A stretch of DNA of 64,000 bases, taken from Kutzneria sp. 744 (GTDB taxonomy: Bacteria > Actinomycetota > Actinomycetes > Mycobacteriales > Pseudonocardiaceae). The stretch covers positions 5,174,840 through 5,238,839 of the forward strand of contig NZ_KK037166.1 in assembly GCF_000568255.1 (NCBI RefSeq), in the 5' to 3' direction. Both the position numbers and the translations under genes were made by a program. The notes below the pieces were generated by a model. It ran no database searches and was not told the DNA's origin. It saw only the letters and a program-made list of their open reading frames with translations. This document shows positions 26,207 through 36,101 of this stretch, one piece after another (positions within the stretch are counted from its first letter, which is position 1; each line of letters starts with the position of its first letter).

Positions 26207-27669
26207 AGACATCGATGAACGCGGAGCGCCGCCTTCGTGAGCTGGCCGAGGTGGCCGGCGGCTTGGCCGTCGATGTGCTCGTGGTCGGCGGCGGCGTGAC
26301 CGGGGCCGGCACTGCCCTGGATGCCGCCTCACGCGGGCTGTCGGTGTGCCTGGTCGAGGCGCACGATCTGGCCTTCGGGACGTCGCGGTGGTCAAGCAAG
26401 CTGGTACACGGCGGCCTCCGTTATCTCGCGCACGGCGAGGTCGGGCTGGCCTACGAGAGCGCGGTCGAGCGGGGCATCCTGATGACCCGCACCGCCCCAC
26501 ACCTGGTCCGGGCGCTGCCGCAACTCGTTGCCCTGCATGACAAACAGCGCGGCTCGCTCGTAATGGCCGGGCTACGGGCCGGCGACGTGCTACGCCGCGC
26601 CGCCGGCACGCCCAAGTCCGTCCTCCCGCCGCCGCGACGGATCTCCGCGGCGGAAACCCTGGCCCTGGCCCCCGGTTTACGCGCCGACGGTCTCACCGGT
26701 GGCCTGCTTTCCTTTGACGGACAGCTGATCGACGACGCCCGGCTGGTCGTCGCCCTGGCCCGCACCGCCGCCGGCCTCGGCGCTCGCATCCTCACTCGCG
26801 CTCGCGTCACCGAGCTGGCCGGTGACGGCGCTCGGGTCAGGGACACACTGACCGGTGTCGAGTTCGACGTCAAGGCCCGCAAGGTGATCAACGCGACCGG
26901 GGTGTGGGCCGGGCAACTCGTGCCGTCGGTGCGGCTGCGGCCGTCCCACGGCTCGCACCTCGTGCTGAGCGCCGACGCCGTGCGGATCGGATCCACCTCG
27001 CTGACCGTCCCCATCCCGGGCGAGACCAACCGTTTCGTGCTCGTGCTGCCCCAGGCCGACGGCCGCGTCTACGTCGGACTCACCGACGAGCCCGTGGACG
27101 GCCCGCTCCCGGACGTCCCCACGGTTCCGCAGTCCGATGTGGACTTCCTGCTGCGGGTCGCTTCCTCTGTCCTGCAACACCCCCTGACCATCAGCGACGT
27201 CATCGGCTCGTACGCCGGGTTGCGGCCGCTGATCGAGCAGGAGGGATCCCGCAGCGCCGACCTGTCCCGCAAGCACGCCGTGCTGACCTCTCCCGACGGC
27301 GTGATCACCGTCGTCGGCGGCAAGCTCACCACCTACCGCCGCATGGCCGCCGACGCCGTCGACGCCACCGGCCTGGCGTCAAACCCCTGCCGTACCAAGG
27401 ACATCCCGCTCGTCGGCGCCACCCGCTCGGCCGTCGACGCCCCGCCCCGGCTGGTCGCGAAGTACGGCTCCGAGGCCCCGCTTGTGGTGGCCCTGAACCG
27501 GCCGGAACCGGTGTTCGGCGAGATCACCGAGGCCGAGATCGCCTGGGCCTACGACCACGAGGGCGCCCTGGACGCCGACGACGTCCTGGACCGCCGCACC
27601 CGCATCGGCCTGGTCCCGGCCGACCGCTCACAGGCCGCGCGGCGGGTCGCCGCGCCGGACAGGGCGTGA
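26203..27669 (+). CDS. glpD: Glycerol-3-phosphate dehydrogenase (FAD, respiratory)
   Basis: A 488-residue flavoprotein that oxidises glycerol-3-phosphate to dihydroxyacetone phosphate and passes electrons to quinone at the membrane. The FAD loop DVLVVGGGVTGAGTALDAASRG begins near residue 25, followed by FGTSRWSSKLVHGGLRYL, typical of GlpD, and GVITVVGGKLTTYRRMAADAV near residue 370, the second FAD contact region. The GTG at 26203 overlaps the TetR stop (GTGA); ATG at 26215 is a possible later start. DHAP metabolism links it to the neighbouring AGPS-like gene. The C-terminal domain looks shorter than in E. coli GlpD. Confidence 0.92.
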   Translation: MKTSMNAERRLRELAEVAGGLAVDVLVVGGGVTGAGTALDAASRGLSVCLVEAHDLAFGTSRWSSKLVHGGLRYLAHGEVGLAYESAVERGILMTRTAPHLVRALPQLVALHDKQRGSLVMAGLRAGDVLRRAAGTPKSVLPPPRRISAAETLALAPGLRADGLTGGLLSFDGQLIDDARLVVALARTAAGLGARILTRARVTELAGDGARVRDTLTGVEFDVKARKVINATGVWAGQLVPSVRLRPSHGSHLVLSADAVRIGSTSLTVPIPGETNRFVLVLPQADGRVYVGLTDEPVDGPLPDVPTVPQSDVDFLLRVASSVLQHPLTISDVIGSYAGLRPLIEQEGSRSADLSRKHAVLTSPDGVITVVGGKLTTYRRMAADAVDATGLASNPCRTKDIPLVGATRSAVDAPPRLVAKYGSEAPLVVALNRPEPVFGEITEAEIAWAYDHEGALDADDVLDRRTRIGLVPADRSQAARRVAAPDRA

Positions 27670-27722
27670 CCCCTCCGCCGATCTCGTTGACGAGTCGTTG
27701 GGTTTTTGCAACACTTCGTTCC

Positions 27723-27992
27723 GTGAGCCCAGTAAGGCGCGGTAAAGAGCTGCCGATCCACAATCGGCTGCAGGTGCTGCGCGCGGAACGGGGGCTGACC
27801 AGGGCCCAGCTGGCGGAGCTGGTCGAGGTGAACCCGCAGACGATCGGCGCGCTGGAGCGCGGCGACCACTACCCGAGCCTCGATCTGGCCTTCCGGCTGT
27901 GCGAGGTGTTCGCGCTGCCGGTCGAGGCGGTGTTCAGCCGCACCCCGTTCCAACCGCTGTCCACCCAGCTGTACGGCAAGGGGGAGTCATGA
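27723..27992 (+). CDS. Small XRE-type regulator
   Basis: An 89-residue helix-turn-helix protein of the YozG/Cro type: LPIHNRLQVLRAERGLTRAQLAELVEVNPQTIGALERGDHYPSLDLAFRLCEVFALPVEAVF. Such short XRE proteins usually sit at the head of ABC-2 export operons and control them. GTG at 27723 is used; the first nine residues before LPIHN are less conserved in kind. The stop overlaps the start of the membrane gene (ATGA). The putative promoter lies in the 53 bases after glpD, which include the AT-richer TTGGGTTTTTGCAAC. Confidence 0.82.
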   Translation: MSPVRRGKELPIHNRLQVLRAERGLTRAQLAELVEVNPQTIGALERGDHYPSLDLAFRLCEVFALPVEAVFSRTPFQPLSTQLYGKGES

Positions 27993-28510
27993 CCACGTTC
28001 AAGGATCGCTTTCACGAGCAACAGGAACGCCAGGCGGCGGCGTACGCGGACTGGCTGCCGGGCTGGCGCAACCGTCGCACCCGCCGCCGGGTGGCCGTGG
28101 CCTGGCTCATCGCCGCGCTGACCACCATCGGCCTCGGCACCGTCGCCGGGTCGCCCGACTCGACCGTCCTGCTGGTCTGGATGGTCCTGTTGCTGATCAC
28201 GATCATGTTGCAGTTGCTGAACAAGGTGCTCACGAACAACATGGGCGAGCGGTCGGCACGGCTGCTGGACGAACGTGAACTCGCGCTGCGCGGCCGGTCC
28301 AGCTACGTTGGCTTTCTCGTTGCCACGTGGAGCATGATCGCGGCCGCCGTCGCGTTCGCGGCGACGCCGATCGGCAGCCTGCCGCTTGCTCCGTTCGTGG
28401 TCCTGATGAGCCTGGGCATGCTCGCCGCCAACACCCCGAGCGCGCTGCTGGCCTGGCAACTGCCGGATGACGAGCCCGACCCGATCGCCGAAGGAGACAG
28501 CCGTGGCTGA
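27989..28510 (+). CDS. Four-helix membrane protein of the ABC-2 operon
   Basis: A 173-residue inner-membrane protein with two helix pairs: VAVAWLIAALTTIGLGTV and VLLVWMVLLLITIMLQLL, then YVGFLVATWSMIAAAVAFA and LAPFVVLMSLGMLAANTP. Between the pairs lies a cytoplasmic loop with LLDERELALRGRSSY, and the N-terminal 35 residues are charged. This ERELxLR loop is typical of DUF2178-like proteins next to XRE regulators and NatAB transporters. It overlaps the XRE gene by four bases and the ATP-binding gene by eight. Its task is unknown; a sensor or accessory subunit is plausible. Confidence 0.7.
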   Translation: MTTFKDRFHEQQERQAAAYADWLPGWRNRRTRRRVAVAWLIAALTTIGLGTVAGSPDSTVLLVWMVLLLITIMLQLLNKVLTNNMGERSARLLDERELALRGRSSYVGFLVATWSMIAAAVAFAATPIGSLPLAPFVVLMSLGMLAANTPSALLAWQLPDDEPDPIAEGDSRG

Positions 28511-29408
28511 GGGCGTGCTGGAGATCGACCGGATCTCCAAGCGCTACGGGACCGTGCGCGCGCTGCACGAGATGACCTTCGACGTCCGCGCGGGCGAGCT
28601 GTTCGGCTTCGTGGGCAGCAACGGCGCCGGCAAGACCACCACCATGCGCATCGCGCTGGGTGTGCTGGCGGCCGACGGCGGCGAGGTCCGCTGGGACGGC
28701 AGGCCGGTGGATCTGGCCACCCGCAGGCGAATCGGCTATATGCCGGAAGAACGCGGCCTGTACCCGAAGATGAAGGCACGTGAACAACTCGTCTACCTGG
28801 CCCAGCTGCACGGGATGTCGGCCGCCGACGCCCGGCGGGCCACCGACGGCTGGATCGACCGGCTGGGCCTCGACGCCCGCCGCGATGACGAGGTGCAGAA
28901 GCTCAGCCTCGGCAACCAGCAGCGGGTGCAGCTGATCGCCGCGCTGGTGCACGAGCCGGCGGTGCTGGTGCTGGACGAGCCGTTCTCCGGGCTGGACCCG
29001 GTGGCCGTGGACCTGATGAGCGAAGTGCTGCGGGAGCAGGCGAACCGCGGTGTGCCGGTGCTGTTCTCCAGCCACCAGCTCGATCTGGTCGAGCGGCTCT
29101 GCGACCGGGTCGGCATCGTCCGAAGTGGACAGATGGTGGCCAGCGGCGGCGTGACCGAGCTGCGCGAGAGCGGCCCGGTGCGGCTGGTGGTCGACGGGGC
29201 CGACGCCGACTGGGCGACCGGGCTGCCCGGCGTGCGCGTGGTCGCCACCGAGGGCGGCCGCACCACGGTCGAACTCAGCGAGGGCGCCGACGACCAGGAG
29301 GTGCTGGCCGCGGCCCTGAAAGCCGGACCCGTCAAGGAGTTCAGCCGGTTGCGGCCAAGTCTGGCCGAGCTGTTCCGCAACGTCGTGTCCGAACAGGGGG
29401 CATCGTGA
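28503..29408 (+). CDS. ABC transporter ATP-binding protein (NatA-like)
   Basis: A 301-residue ATPase subunit. It has Walker A GSNGAGKTTTMR near residue 37, Q-loop region YMPEERGLYP, signature LSLGNQQRVQ (LSLGN in place of LSGGQ, as in other NatA/DRI-type proteins), Walker B VLVLDEPFSGLD and the switch His in SSHQ. The C-terminal 80 residues are the extra domain of Na+/drug exporters. GTG at 28503 follows AAGGAG. It overlaps its permease gene by four bases. It should power export of Na+, a drug or a peptide through the next protein. Confidence 0.9.
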   Translation: MAEGVLEIDRISKRYGTVRALHEMTFDVRAGELFGFVGSNGAGKTTTMRIALGVLAADGGEVRWDGRPVDLATRRRIGYMPEERGLYPKMKAREQLVYLAQLHGMSAADARRATDGWIDRLGLDARRDDEVQKLSLGNQQRVQLIAALVHEPAVLVLDEPFSGLDPVAVDLMSEVLREQANRGVPVLFSSHQLDLVERLCDRVGIVRSGQMVASGGVTELRESGPVRLVVDGADADWATGLPGVRVVATEGGRTTVELSEGADDQEVLAAALKAGPVKEFSRLRPSLAELFRNVVSEQGAS

Positions 29409-30583
29409 CCACATCGCGCGTGATCGGCCTGGTCGCGGGCCGCGAGTTCACCACCCGCGTACGCAGCAAGTCGTTCGTCATCAGCACGCTGTTGATCCTG
29501 GCCGTGATGGCCGTGTACGTCGTGCTGTTCACCGTCATCGGCAAGGGAACGACGGCCAAGGTCGGGCTCACAGGGCAGGCCACCGCCATGGCCCAGCCGC
29601 TGACCGCCGCCGCCGAACACCTCGGCAAGACGGTGCAGATCAGCACCGTGGACAACGAGGCCGACGGCGTGCAGCAGGTCCGGGACGGCAAGCTGGACCT
29701 GCTGGTCAAGGGCCCGCTGGGCGCGCCGACCGCGGTGTTCAAGTCCACTGTGGACCCGGTGCTGCAGAACGCGCTGGAGCAGCAGGTGCGGGCCCAGGCC
29801 CTACAGGCCCTGCTGGCCCAGATCCAGCAGCCGGCGAGCGTGCTGAACCCGGTGCTCAACGCCAAGGTGACGCTGGACCAGCTGGAGCCGCCGGATCCCG
29901 ACCAGGGCCCGCGGATCGCGGTGTCGCTGATCACCGGCATCGTGCTGGTGATCTCCATCATCACCTTCGGCACGGCCGTCGCCCAGGGCGTGGTGGAGGA
30001 GAAGTCCAGCCGGGTGGTGGAGATCCTGCTGGCCACCATCCGCCCCTGGCAGCTGCTGGCCGGCAAGATCCTCGGCATCGGCGCTGTGGGGCTGATACAG
30101 GTGCTGGTCATCGCCGGGGTCGGGCTGGTGCTGGCCCGGACCAGCGGCGTGGTCGACCTGCCCACGGTGACGGTCGGCACGGTGCTCGCGGCGCTGGGCT
30201 GGTACGTCCTGGGCTTCTTCCTCTACGCCGCCCTGCTGGGCGCCGCCGGCTCGCTGGTGTCGCGCCAGGAGGAGCTCCAGTCGGCGGTCACGCCGGTGAC
30301 GCTGCTGCCGACGATCGGCTTCGTGGTCGGCGTGAACCTGCTGATTCCCAACCCCACCAACACGATCAGCACCGTGCTGTCGATGGTCCCGCTGTTCACG
30401 CCGACCCTGCTGCCGGCCCGGATCGCGCTCGGCGTCGCGCCGCCGTGGCAGATCGCGCTGGCGGTGGCCCTGATGATCGCCTCGATCGCGGTCGTCACCT
30501 GGCTGGCCGGGCGGATCTACCGCAACGCCGTGCTCCAGACCGGCGGCCGGGTCCGGCTGCTGGACGCGCTCAGGTCGTCCTGA
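29405..30583 (+). CDS. ABC-2 permease (NatB-like)
   Basis: A 392-residue membrane permease. There is one N-terminal helix (FVISTLLILAVMAVYVVLFTV), a large extracytoplasmic domain of about 130 residues, and five to six C-terminal helices, with VEEKSSRVVEILLATIRPWQLLAGKILG between them, the hallmark of NatB/YhaP permeases. It pairs with the preceding ATP-binding protein. The GTG start overlaps that gene's stop (GTGA). Its last 14 bases overlap the 3' end of the converging photolyase gene. The exported substrate is unknown. Confidence 0.88.
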   Translation: MTTSRVIGLVAGREFTTRVRSKSFVISTLLILAVMAVYVVLFTVIGKGTTAKVGLTGQATAMAQPLTAAAEHLGKTVQISTVDNEADGVQQVRDGKLDLLVKGPLGAPTAVFKSTVDPVLQNALEQQVRAQALQALLAQIQQPASVLNPVLNAKVTLDQLEPPDPDQGPRIAVSLITGIVLVISIITFGTAVAQGVVEEKSSRVVEILLATIRPWQLLAGKILGIGAVGLIQVLVIAGVGLVLARTSGVVDLPTVTVGTVLAALGWYVLGFFLYAALLGAAGSLVSRQEELQSAVTPVTLLPTIGFVVGVNLLIPNPTNTISTVLSMVPLFTPTLLPARIALGVAPPWQIALAVALMIASIAVVTWLAGRIYRNAVLQTGGRVRLLDALRSS

Positions 30584-31889
30584 TCGCCTCGTACCGGTCG
30601 AGGGAGACCCGGCGCTCGTGGGCGTGGTCCACGATGGGCGCCGGGTACTCCTCGGGCAGCTTGTCCAGCTTGTGCACGGTTTTCCCCGGCACGCCACGCA
30701 GTTCCGGCACGTACTTGCGCACGTAGTCGCCGTTGGGGTCGAACTTCTCGCCCTGGGTGATCGGGTTGAAGATCCGGAAGTACGGGGCGGCGTCGGTGCC
30801 GCAGCCGGCCACCCACTGCCAGTTGTGCTGATTGGAGGCCAGGTCCCCGTCGATCAGCTGGCGCATGAAATGCCTTGCGCCCCACCACCACGGCACGTGC
30901 AGGTCCTTCACCAGGAAGCTGGCGACGATCATCCGCACCCGGTTGTGCATCCAGTTCTCGGCCGCCAGCTGCCGCATGCCGGCATCGACGACCGGATAGC
31001 CGGTGCGGCCCTCGCACCAGGCCTCGAACCGCTGCTGCGCGGCCTTTCCGGTGTCGTGCTCGAACTTGTCGAACTTGCGGTCGTAGTTCTCGCGGGCGGT
31101 CTTCGGCTGGTGCCACAGCACATCCGCGTAGAACTCCCGCCAGGCCAGCTCGGAGCGGAAGGTCTCGTTGCCCGGCTTGAGATCGGCCAGCAACGTGCGC
31201 GGATGCACGCAGCCCCAGCGCAGATACGTCGACAGCCGGCTGGTGCCCTCCCGGTCCGGGCGGTCCCGCCCCGTGTCGTAGTCGGCCAGAGCGCCGTCCC
31301 GGAAGTCCTCCCACGCCTCAAGGGCGGCGGCCTCACCGGCCGGCAGCTCCGACTTCGCGGCCGGGACCTTCTTGCTGCCCTTGAGAGTCATCCAGGAGGC
31401 ACTGTCCACACCGGACTTCGCCGGCTTGCGCCAGCCATGGTCGAGCCAGGCCCGGCGGAACGGCGTGAACACCCGGTACGGGTCGCCGTCCTGCTTGCGC
31501 ACCCGGCCCGGCGTCACCGCGTACGGCGATCCCGTACGCACGAAGTCGATGTCCCCCAACGCCTTCTGCACCCGGTCATCGCGCTCCCGGCCGTACGGGG
31601 CGGTGTCGGCGGTGACGTGCACGCTACCGGCCTTGATCTTCGCGGCCAGCTCCGGCAACACCCGCTCCGGGTCGCCGTGCGCGATGTGCAGGCGGCCGCC
31701 GAGGTCGTGGTCCAGCGCCCGCAGGCAGTCGAAGAGGAAGCGCCGCCGCGGCTCGCCCGCCGGCTTGAGCAGCCGGTCGTCCAGCACGAACAGCGGCAGC
31801 ACCTCGCCGGCGTCGGCCGCGGCCAACACGGCCGGGTGATCACACAGCCGAAGATCGCGTCGGAACCACATGATCGCGGGCGGGGTCAT
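30570..31889 (-). CDS. phr: Deoxyribodipyrimidine photolyase
   Basis: A 439-residue class I CPD photolyase that repairs UV pyrimidine dimers with blue light. The N-terminal antenna domain starts MTPPAIMWFRRDLRLCDHPA. The FAD domain has STYLRWGCVHPRTLL near residue 225, WREFYADVLW, and the strongly conserved run TGYPVVDAGMRQL, NWMHNR(V/A)R and NWQWVAGCGTDAAPYFRIF near 370. ATG at 31889 is preferred over a frame 39 bases longer, because GGAGGG lies just before it. It converges on the permease gene and overlaps it by 14 bases. It appears to be a single-gene unit. Confidence 0.95.
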   Translation of the reverse strand: MTPPAIMWFRRDLRLCDHPAVLAAADAGEVLPLFVLDDRLLKPAGEPRRRFLFDCLRALDHDLGGRLHIAHGDPERVLPELAAKIKAGSVHVTADTAPYGRERDDRVQKALGDIDFVRTGSPYAVTPGRVRKQDGDPYRVFTPFRRAWLDHGWRKPAKSGVDSASWMTLKGSKKVPAAKSELPAGEAAALEAWEDFRDGALADYDTGRDRPDREGTSRLSTYLRWGCVHPRTLLADLKPGNETFRSELAWREFYADVLWHQPKTARENYDRKFDKFEHDTGKAAQQRFEAWCEGRTGYPVVDAGMRQLAAENWMHNRVRMIVASFLVKDLHVPWWWGARHFMRQLIDGDLASNQHNWQWVAGCGTDAAPYFRIFNPITQGEKFDPNGDYVRKYVPELRGVPGKTVHKLDKLPEEYPAPIVDHAHERRVSLDRYEAIRTT

Positions 31890-31939
31890 GCCCTCCGACG
31901 CTACGGTGATCCCCTTCCGGCCGCACAACGGGGAGGGTC

Positions 31940-32389
31940 ATGGGCGTCACCGTCTCCGACCGCCGCACGGTGTACACGCACTCCACCGCCGGCCTGCTGT
32001 TCGGCCTGTTCGGCGGCGTGGTCAGCGCCTTCTTCGCCTACTTCGTGACGATCACGCCGGGCGGGGCGTTCCTGCTCGACCCCGGCGCCGCGCTGACCGC
32101 CCTCGCCCGGCTCGGCGACACCCCGCCGCTGCGCTGGCCGTCGCTGGCCCTGGACCCGTTCCTGCCCGTGGTCGAGGCCATGGTCGCCGTGCTGTGCAGT
32201 CTGTCCGCCGCCCGCCACGTCGGCGTGTCCCTGATCAGCCGCCCCCGGCTGCTGATGATCGCCCTGTTCGCCCTGATCCTGGCCCTCGGCGTGCTGACCA
32301 CGCCCACCGCCGCCCAGCAGGCCCACTGGGCCGGCCTGGTCATCACCCTGCTGGCCCTCTCCCTCCCCCACCACACCGACAGCCCCTGA
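31940..32389 (+). CDS. Uncharacterised four-helix membrane protein
   Basis: A 149-residue membrane protein with helices near residues 17-40 ([20 protein letters not shown]), 75-92, 103-120 and 127-142. No domain is recognised. ATG at 31940 has GGGGAGGG upstream. It is divergent from the photolyase gene with 50 bases between. Its stop is immediately followed by a 57-bp stem-loop that should end its transcript. The short length and lack of charged motifs inside the membrane give no clue to function. Confidence 0.65.
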   Translation: MGVTVSDRRTVYTHSTAGLLFGLFGGVVSAFFAYFVTITPGGAFLLDPGAALTALARLGDTPPLRWPSLALDPFLPVVEAMVAVLCSLSAARHVGVSLISRPRLLMIALFALILALGVLTTPTAAQQAHWAGLVITLLALSLPHHTDSP

Positions 32390-32446
32390 ATGCAGGGAAG
32401 GACGCCTTACCCTCGTTCAACGCGGGTAAGGCGTCCTTCCCTGCAT
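32390..32446. repeat. 57-bp stem-loop repeat, copy 1
   Basis: Arms ATGCAGGGAAGGACGCCTTA and its complement (23-bp perfect stem with ACCC/GGGT extension) around a loop that itself contains half of a second, inner palindrome. It begins one base after the stop of the upstream gene and ends 50 bases from the gltA stop. It acts as a natural bidirectional terminator and has a near-identical copy at 35344-35400. Confidence 0.88.
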
Positions 32447-32496
32447 GTTCGCGGACCGGTGTGGACCGGTTCAGCGATCGATTCAGCCTACGAAGC

Positions 32497-33813
<1,317 letters not shown>

Positions 33814-34301
33814 CAAAATCCCTCTCACGCTCAGACGGGGCGCCGCTGGGCTCACAGCGAAGGTGTCGAGCGAGCGCACGGAACCGGGGTGACCGCACCG
33901 CAGCACCGCCCCGTTGGGGTCCTGTCGAGTAGCACGCTAGTAGCGTTCGAGCCCGGCGGACAGCGCGGCGGGCGTGCTGTTGCACGCGATGGGACAGGTA
34001 TCACACGATGTCCCGACCCGTCAGGGTCACGATAAGGACACATCGGCGTCGGGCCGTGGCGTGCGACACTCCCGGTCCCGGTCCCGCCCACCGGCCGCAC
34101 CCGCCCCGGTTTCCGCCGTCCGGCCCAGCCGGCTGGGCCGCCCAGGTGACAGCCGGCACAGCGGATGGGGGTTACCGACACGTCCGGTGACGACAGGTCG
34201 ACACATTCGTGTGGCCACAGCACGGTGTCATCGGGTTAATTTTGTTCTCAGCGGCCGCATTTCCGGAAATCAATTTCTGCACACGAGGCGGAGGTTTTCC
34301 G
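33814..34301. other. Gene-free upstream region of gltA with a 20-bp palindrome
   Basis: I see no convincing gene here. It should contain the gltA promoter, reading leftward. A perfect 20-bp palindrome, CGGCCCAGCCGGCTGGGCCG, lies at 34121-34140. An AT-richer segment at 34237-34280 (TTAATTTTGTTC) precedes the small reading frame at 34302 and could be its promoter. Confidence 0.5.
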
Positions 34302-34370
34302 ATGATCGTGATCGGCTTGGGTGTGGGCCTTTCCCTGGGCACGTGGTGGTGGCATCACCACTGCTGGTGA
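34302..34370 (+). CDS. Possible 22-residue hydrophobic peptide ending WWWHHHCW
   Basis: A short frame with ATG at 34302 and a strong ribosome site GGCGGAGG seven bases upstream. The peptide starts MIVIGLGVGLSLG (a short hydrophobic helix) and ends TWWWHHHCW before TGA. The Trp, His and Cys cluster would be a potential metal-binding membrane-edge motif. Its last 16 bases overlap the 3' end of the converging sugar kinase gene. Reality as a gene rests only on the ribosome site, the upstream AT-rich stretch and the unusual composition; it may be chance. Confidence 0.35.
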   Translation: MIVIGLGVGLSLGTWWWHHHCW

Positions 34371-35281
34371 GTCATTTCCGCGCTGCGGGGCGGTTCGGCC
34401 CCGGCGCGGGAAACGGTGATCGCGGCGGCGGCTCCGGCAAAGGCCAGGGCCGCTCGCCACTCCTGGGCGGTCAGCGCGGAGACCGCGTCCTTCGACAGCA
34501 CGCCGTGACGGTGCAGCCACGCCAGTAGCGCGCCCTGCACCGTGTCGCCCGCGCCGATGGTGTCCACCACCGACACGCGGACCGGCGGCACCTCGACGAG
34601 CTGGCCGTCACGGATGAGCACGGCCAGCCCGTCGCCGCCGCGGGTGATGACCACCGCGGCCGGCCCGATCTGTTGCCAGGCCCGGATTTCCGTCATGGCG
34701 TCGGCGTCCCCGGCCAGCCACCGGGCGTCCTCGATGGACACCTTGAGCAGGCCCACATCCGGCAGCCAGGAGCGGAACCGGGTGCGGTAGGCGTCGGCGT
34801 CCGGGATCAGCACCGGGCGCACGTTGGGGTCGAGCGCGGTCAGCAGACCGCGGGCAGATTCCCTGCGCAGCAACGATTCGTAGACCGAGGCACCCGGCTC
34901 CAGCACCATGGAGAGGGTGCCGAAGGAAACCGCCTGGGCGTCGGCGGGCAGCGGGCCGGGATCGACGACCAGGCGGTCTGCGGTGCCCTCGACGTAGAAG
35001 CCGTAGCGGGCGGAGCCGTCCGGGGCCAGGCCGACGACCGCCAGCGTGGTGGGCTCGGGGCCGCGCTGGATCAGGCTCACGTCCACCTGCGCGTCCTTGA
35101 GGCGGGCCACCAGGGCGTCGCCGAAGGCGTCGGTGGAGACCCGGGACAGGAAGGCCGTCGGCGCGTCCAGCCGCCCGGCCGCCACCGCCACGTTGTACGG
35201 GCCGCCGCCGAGCTGCGGCAGCAGCGCGCCACCCGTCGTCGGAACCAGGTCGACCAGCGCCTCACCAGCGACGACGATCAC
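34355..35281 (-). CDS. PfkB-family carbohydrate kinase (fructokinase-like)
   Basis: A 308-residue ribokinase-fold enzyme. It begins VVAGEALVDLVPTTGG, has GGGPYNVAVAAGRL near residue 26 (sugar-binding), VITRGGDGLAVL near 220, and the catalytic anion-hole motif DTIGAGDTVQGALLAWL near 245 with the base Asp in GAGD. It phosphorylates a sugar, likely fructose, using ATP in the cytosol; exact sugar uncertain. The start is GTG at 35281. No transporter or regulator is coupled to it. A 57-bp stem-loop lies 62 bases upstream, so it has its own promoter. Confidence 0.87.
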   Translation of the reverse strand: MIVVAGEALVDLVPTTGGALLPQLGGGPYNVAVAAGRLDAPTAFLSRVSTDAFGDALVARLKDAQVDVSLIQRGPEPTTLAVVGLAPDGSARYGFYVEGTADRLVVDPGPLPADAQAVSFGTLSMVLEPGASVYESLLRRESARGLLTALDPNVRPVLIPDADAYRTRFRSWLPDVGLLKVSIEDARWLAGDADAMTEIRAWQQIGPAAVVITRGGDGLAVLIRDGQLVEVPPVRVSVVDTIGAGDTVQGALLAWLHRHGVLSKDAVSALTAQEWRAALAFAGAAAAITVSRAGAEPPRSAEMTHQQW

Positions 35282-35343
35282 GGGTACCCCTTTGTCAACG
35301 TTGTCACGGCCGCGAGCCGGCCCACTTTAACCGGGCCCGGCCG

Positions 35344-35400
35344 ATGCAGGGAAGGACGCCTTACCCGCGCTCAACGCGGGTAAGGCGTCCTTCCCTGCAT
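35344..35400. repeat. 57-bp stem-loop repeat, copy 2
   Basis: Same arms as at 32390-32446 with a perfect inner CCCGCG/CGCGGG extension, so almost the entire 57 bases form one stem. It lies between the kinase promoter side and the TetR stop at 35406, where it terminates the TetR transcript. Confidence 0.9.
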
Positions 35401-35405
35401 CAGGG

Positions 35406-36011
35406 TCACCCAGCCGGTGAGAGGCCGCCGAGCAGGAATTCCGCCAGGGCCTCGAAGGCCTCGGCGTCCGACAGGCCGGTGCGCTTGGCGATGACGCCGA
35501 GGTGGATGTTCTCGATGGTCAGGCCGACCATCTCCGAGACCAGGGCGGCGTGCACGTCACGGAAGGCGCCCTGTTTGACGCCCTCGGCGATGAGGGTCCG
35601 GATCCGCGTGGCGGCGGCGCGGGCGTTGAGCTCGTAGACGGCCCGGGCCGGCGGGAAGGCGGCGATGTCGGCGATGAACTCGCGGCTGGCCGGGCGCAGT
35701 TCGGCGGCGGCGGCGGAGAGGTAGTCGCCGATGCGGGCCCGCACGTCCGCGACCTCGGCGATGCGGGCCTCGATCCGTTCGGTGGCCTTCTTGAAGAAGT
35801 GGCCGACCACCTGCACCGACAGCTGTTCCTTGCTGGGGGCCAGCGCGTACAGGGTGGACTTGGAGCACCGCATCCGGGCGGCCAGGTCGTCCAGGGTGAA
35901 GGCGCCGAAGCCCTCGGCCAGGAACAGCTGCTCCAGGCGGTTGAGCAGGTCGGCCTGGCGAGCGGTCAGCGTGCGCCGGCGCGGCATCGCGGTGACTTCG
36001 GACCGGGTCAT
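35406..36011 (-). CDS. TetR-family regulator of the acyl-CoA dehydrogenase gene
   Basis: A 201-residue regulator with a helix-turn-helix at residues about 15-60: RQADLLNRLEQLFLAEGFGAFTLDDLAARMRCSKSTLYALAPSKEQL in outline. The remainder is a helical ligand domain (VVGHFFKKATERIEARIAEV). ATG at 36011 is chosen; ATG at 35987 (MPRRRTLT) is a possible later start. It is divergent from the acyl-CoA dehydrogenase with 90 bases between that contain repeated AGTACT words, the likely operator. By position and family it should sense an acyl-CoA and repress the dehydrogenase. Confidence 0.87.
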   Translation of the reverse strand: MTRSEVTAMPRRRTLTARQADLLNRLEQLFLAEGFGAFTLDDLAARMRCSKSTLYALAPSKEQLSVQVVGHFFKKATERIEARIAEVADVRARIGDYLSAAAAELRPASREFIADIAAFPPARAVYELNARAAATRIRTLIAEGVKQGAFRDVHAALVSEMVGLTIENIHLGVIAKRTGLSDAEAFEALAEFLLGGLSPAG

Positions 36012-36101
36012 GTGTGGAGAGTGCCACAATCACCGAAGTAGTACTCCAGTACGTCCCAGAGTACTGTTCTCAGTATCGAACCCACGATCTGGGAGCGTGC
36101 C
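36012..36101. promoter_or_regulatory. Divergent control region with AGTACT repeats
   Basis: AGTACT-type words occur at about 36040-36046, GTACG at 36051 and AGTACT again at 36060-36065, followed by CAGTATC. Their spacing of about 20 bases suggests two operator half-sites or two TetR operators between the TetR and dehydrogenase genes. Confidence 0.55.
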
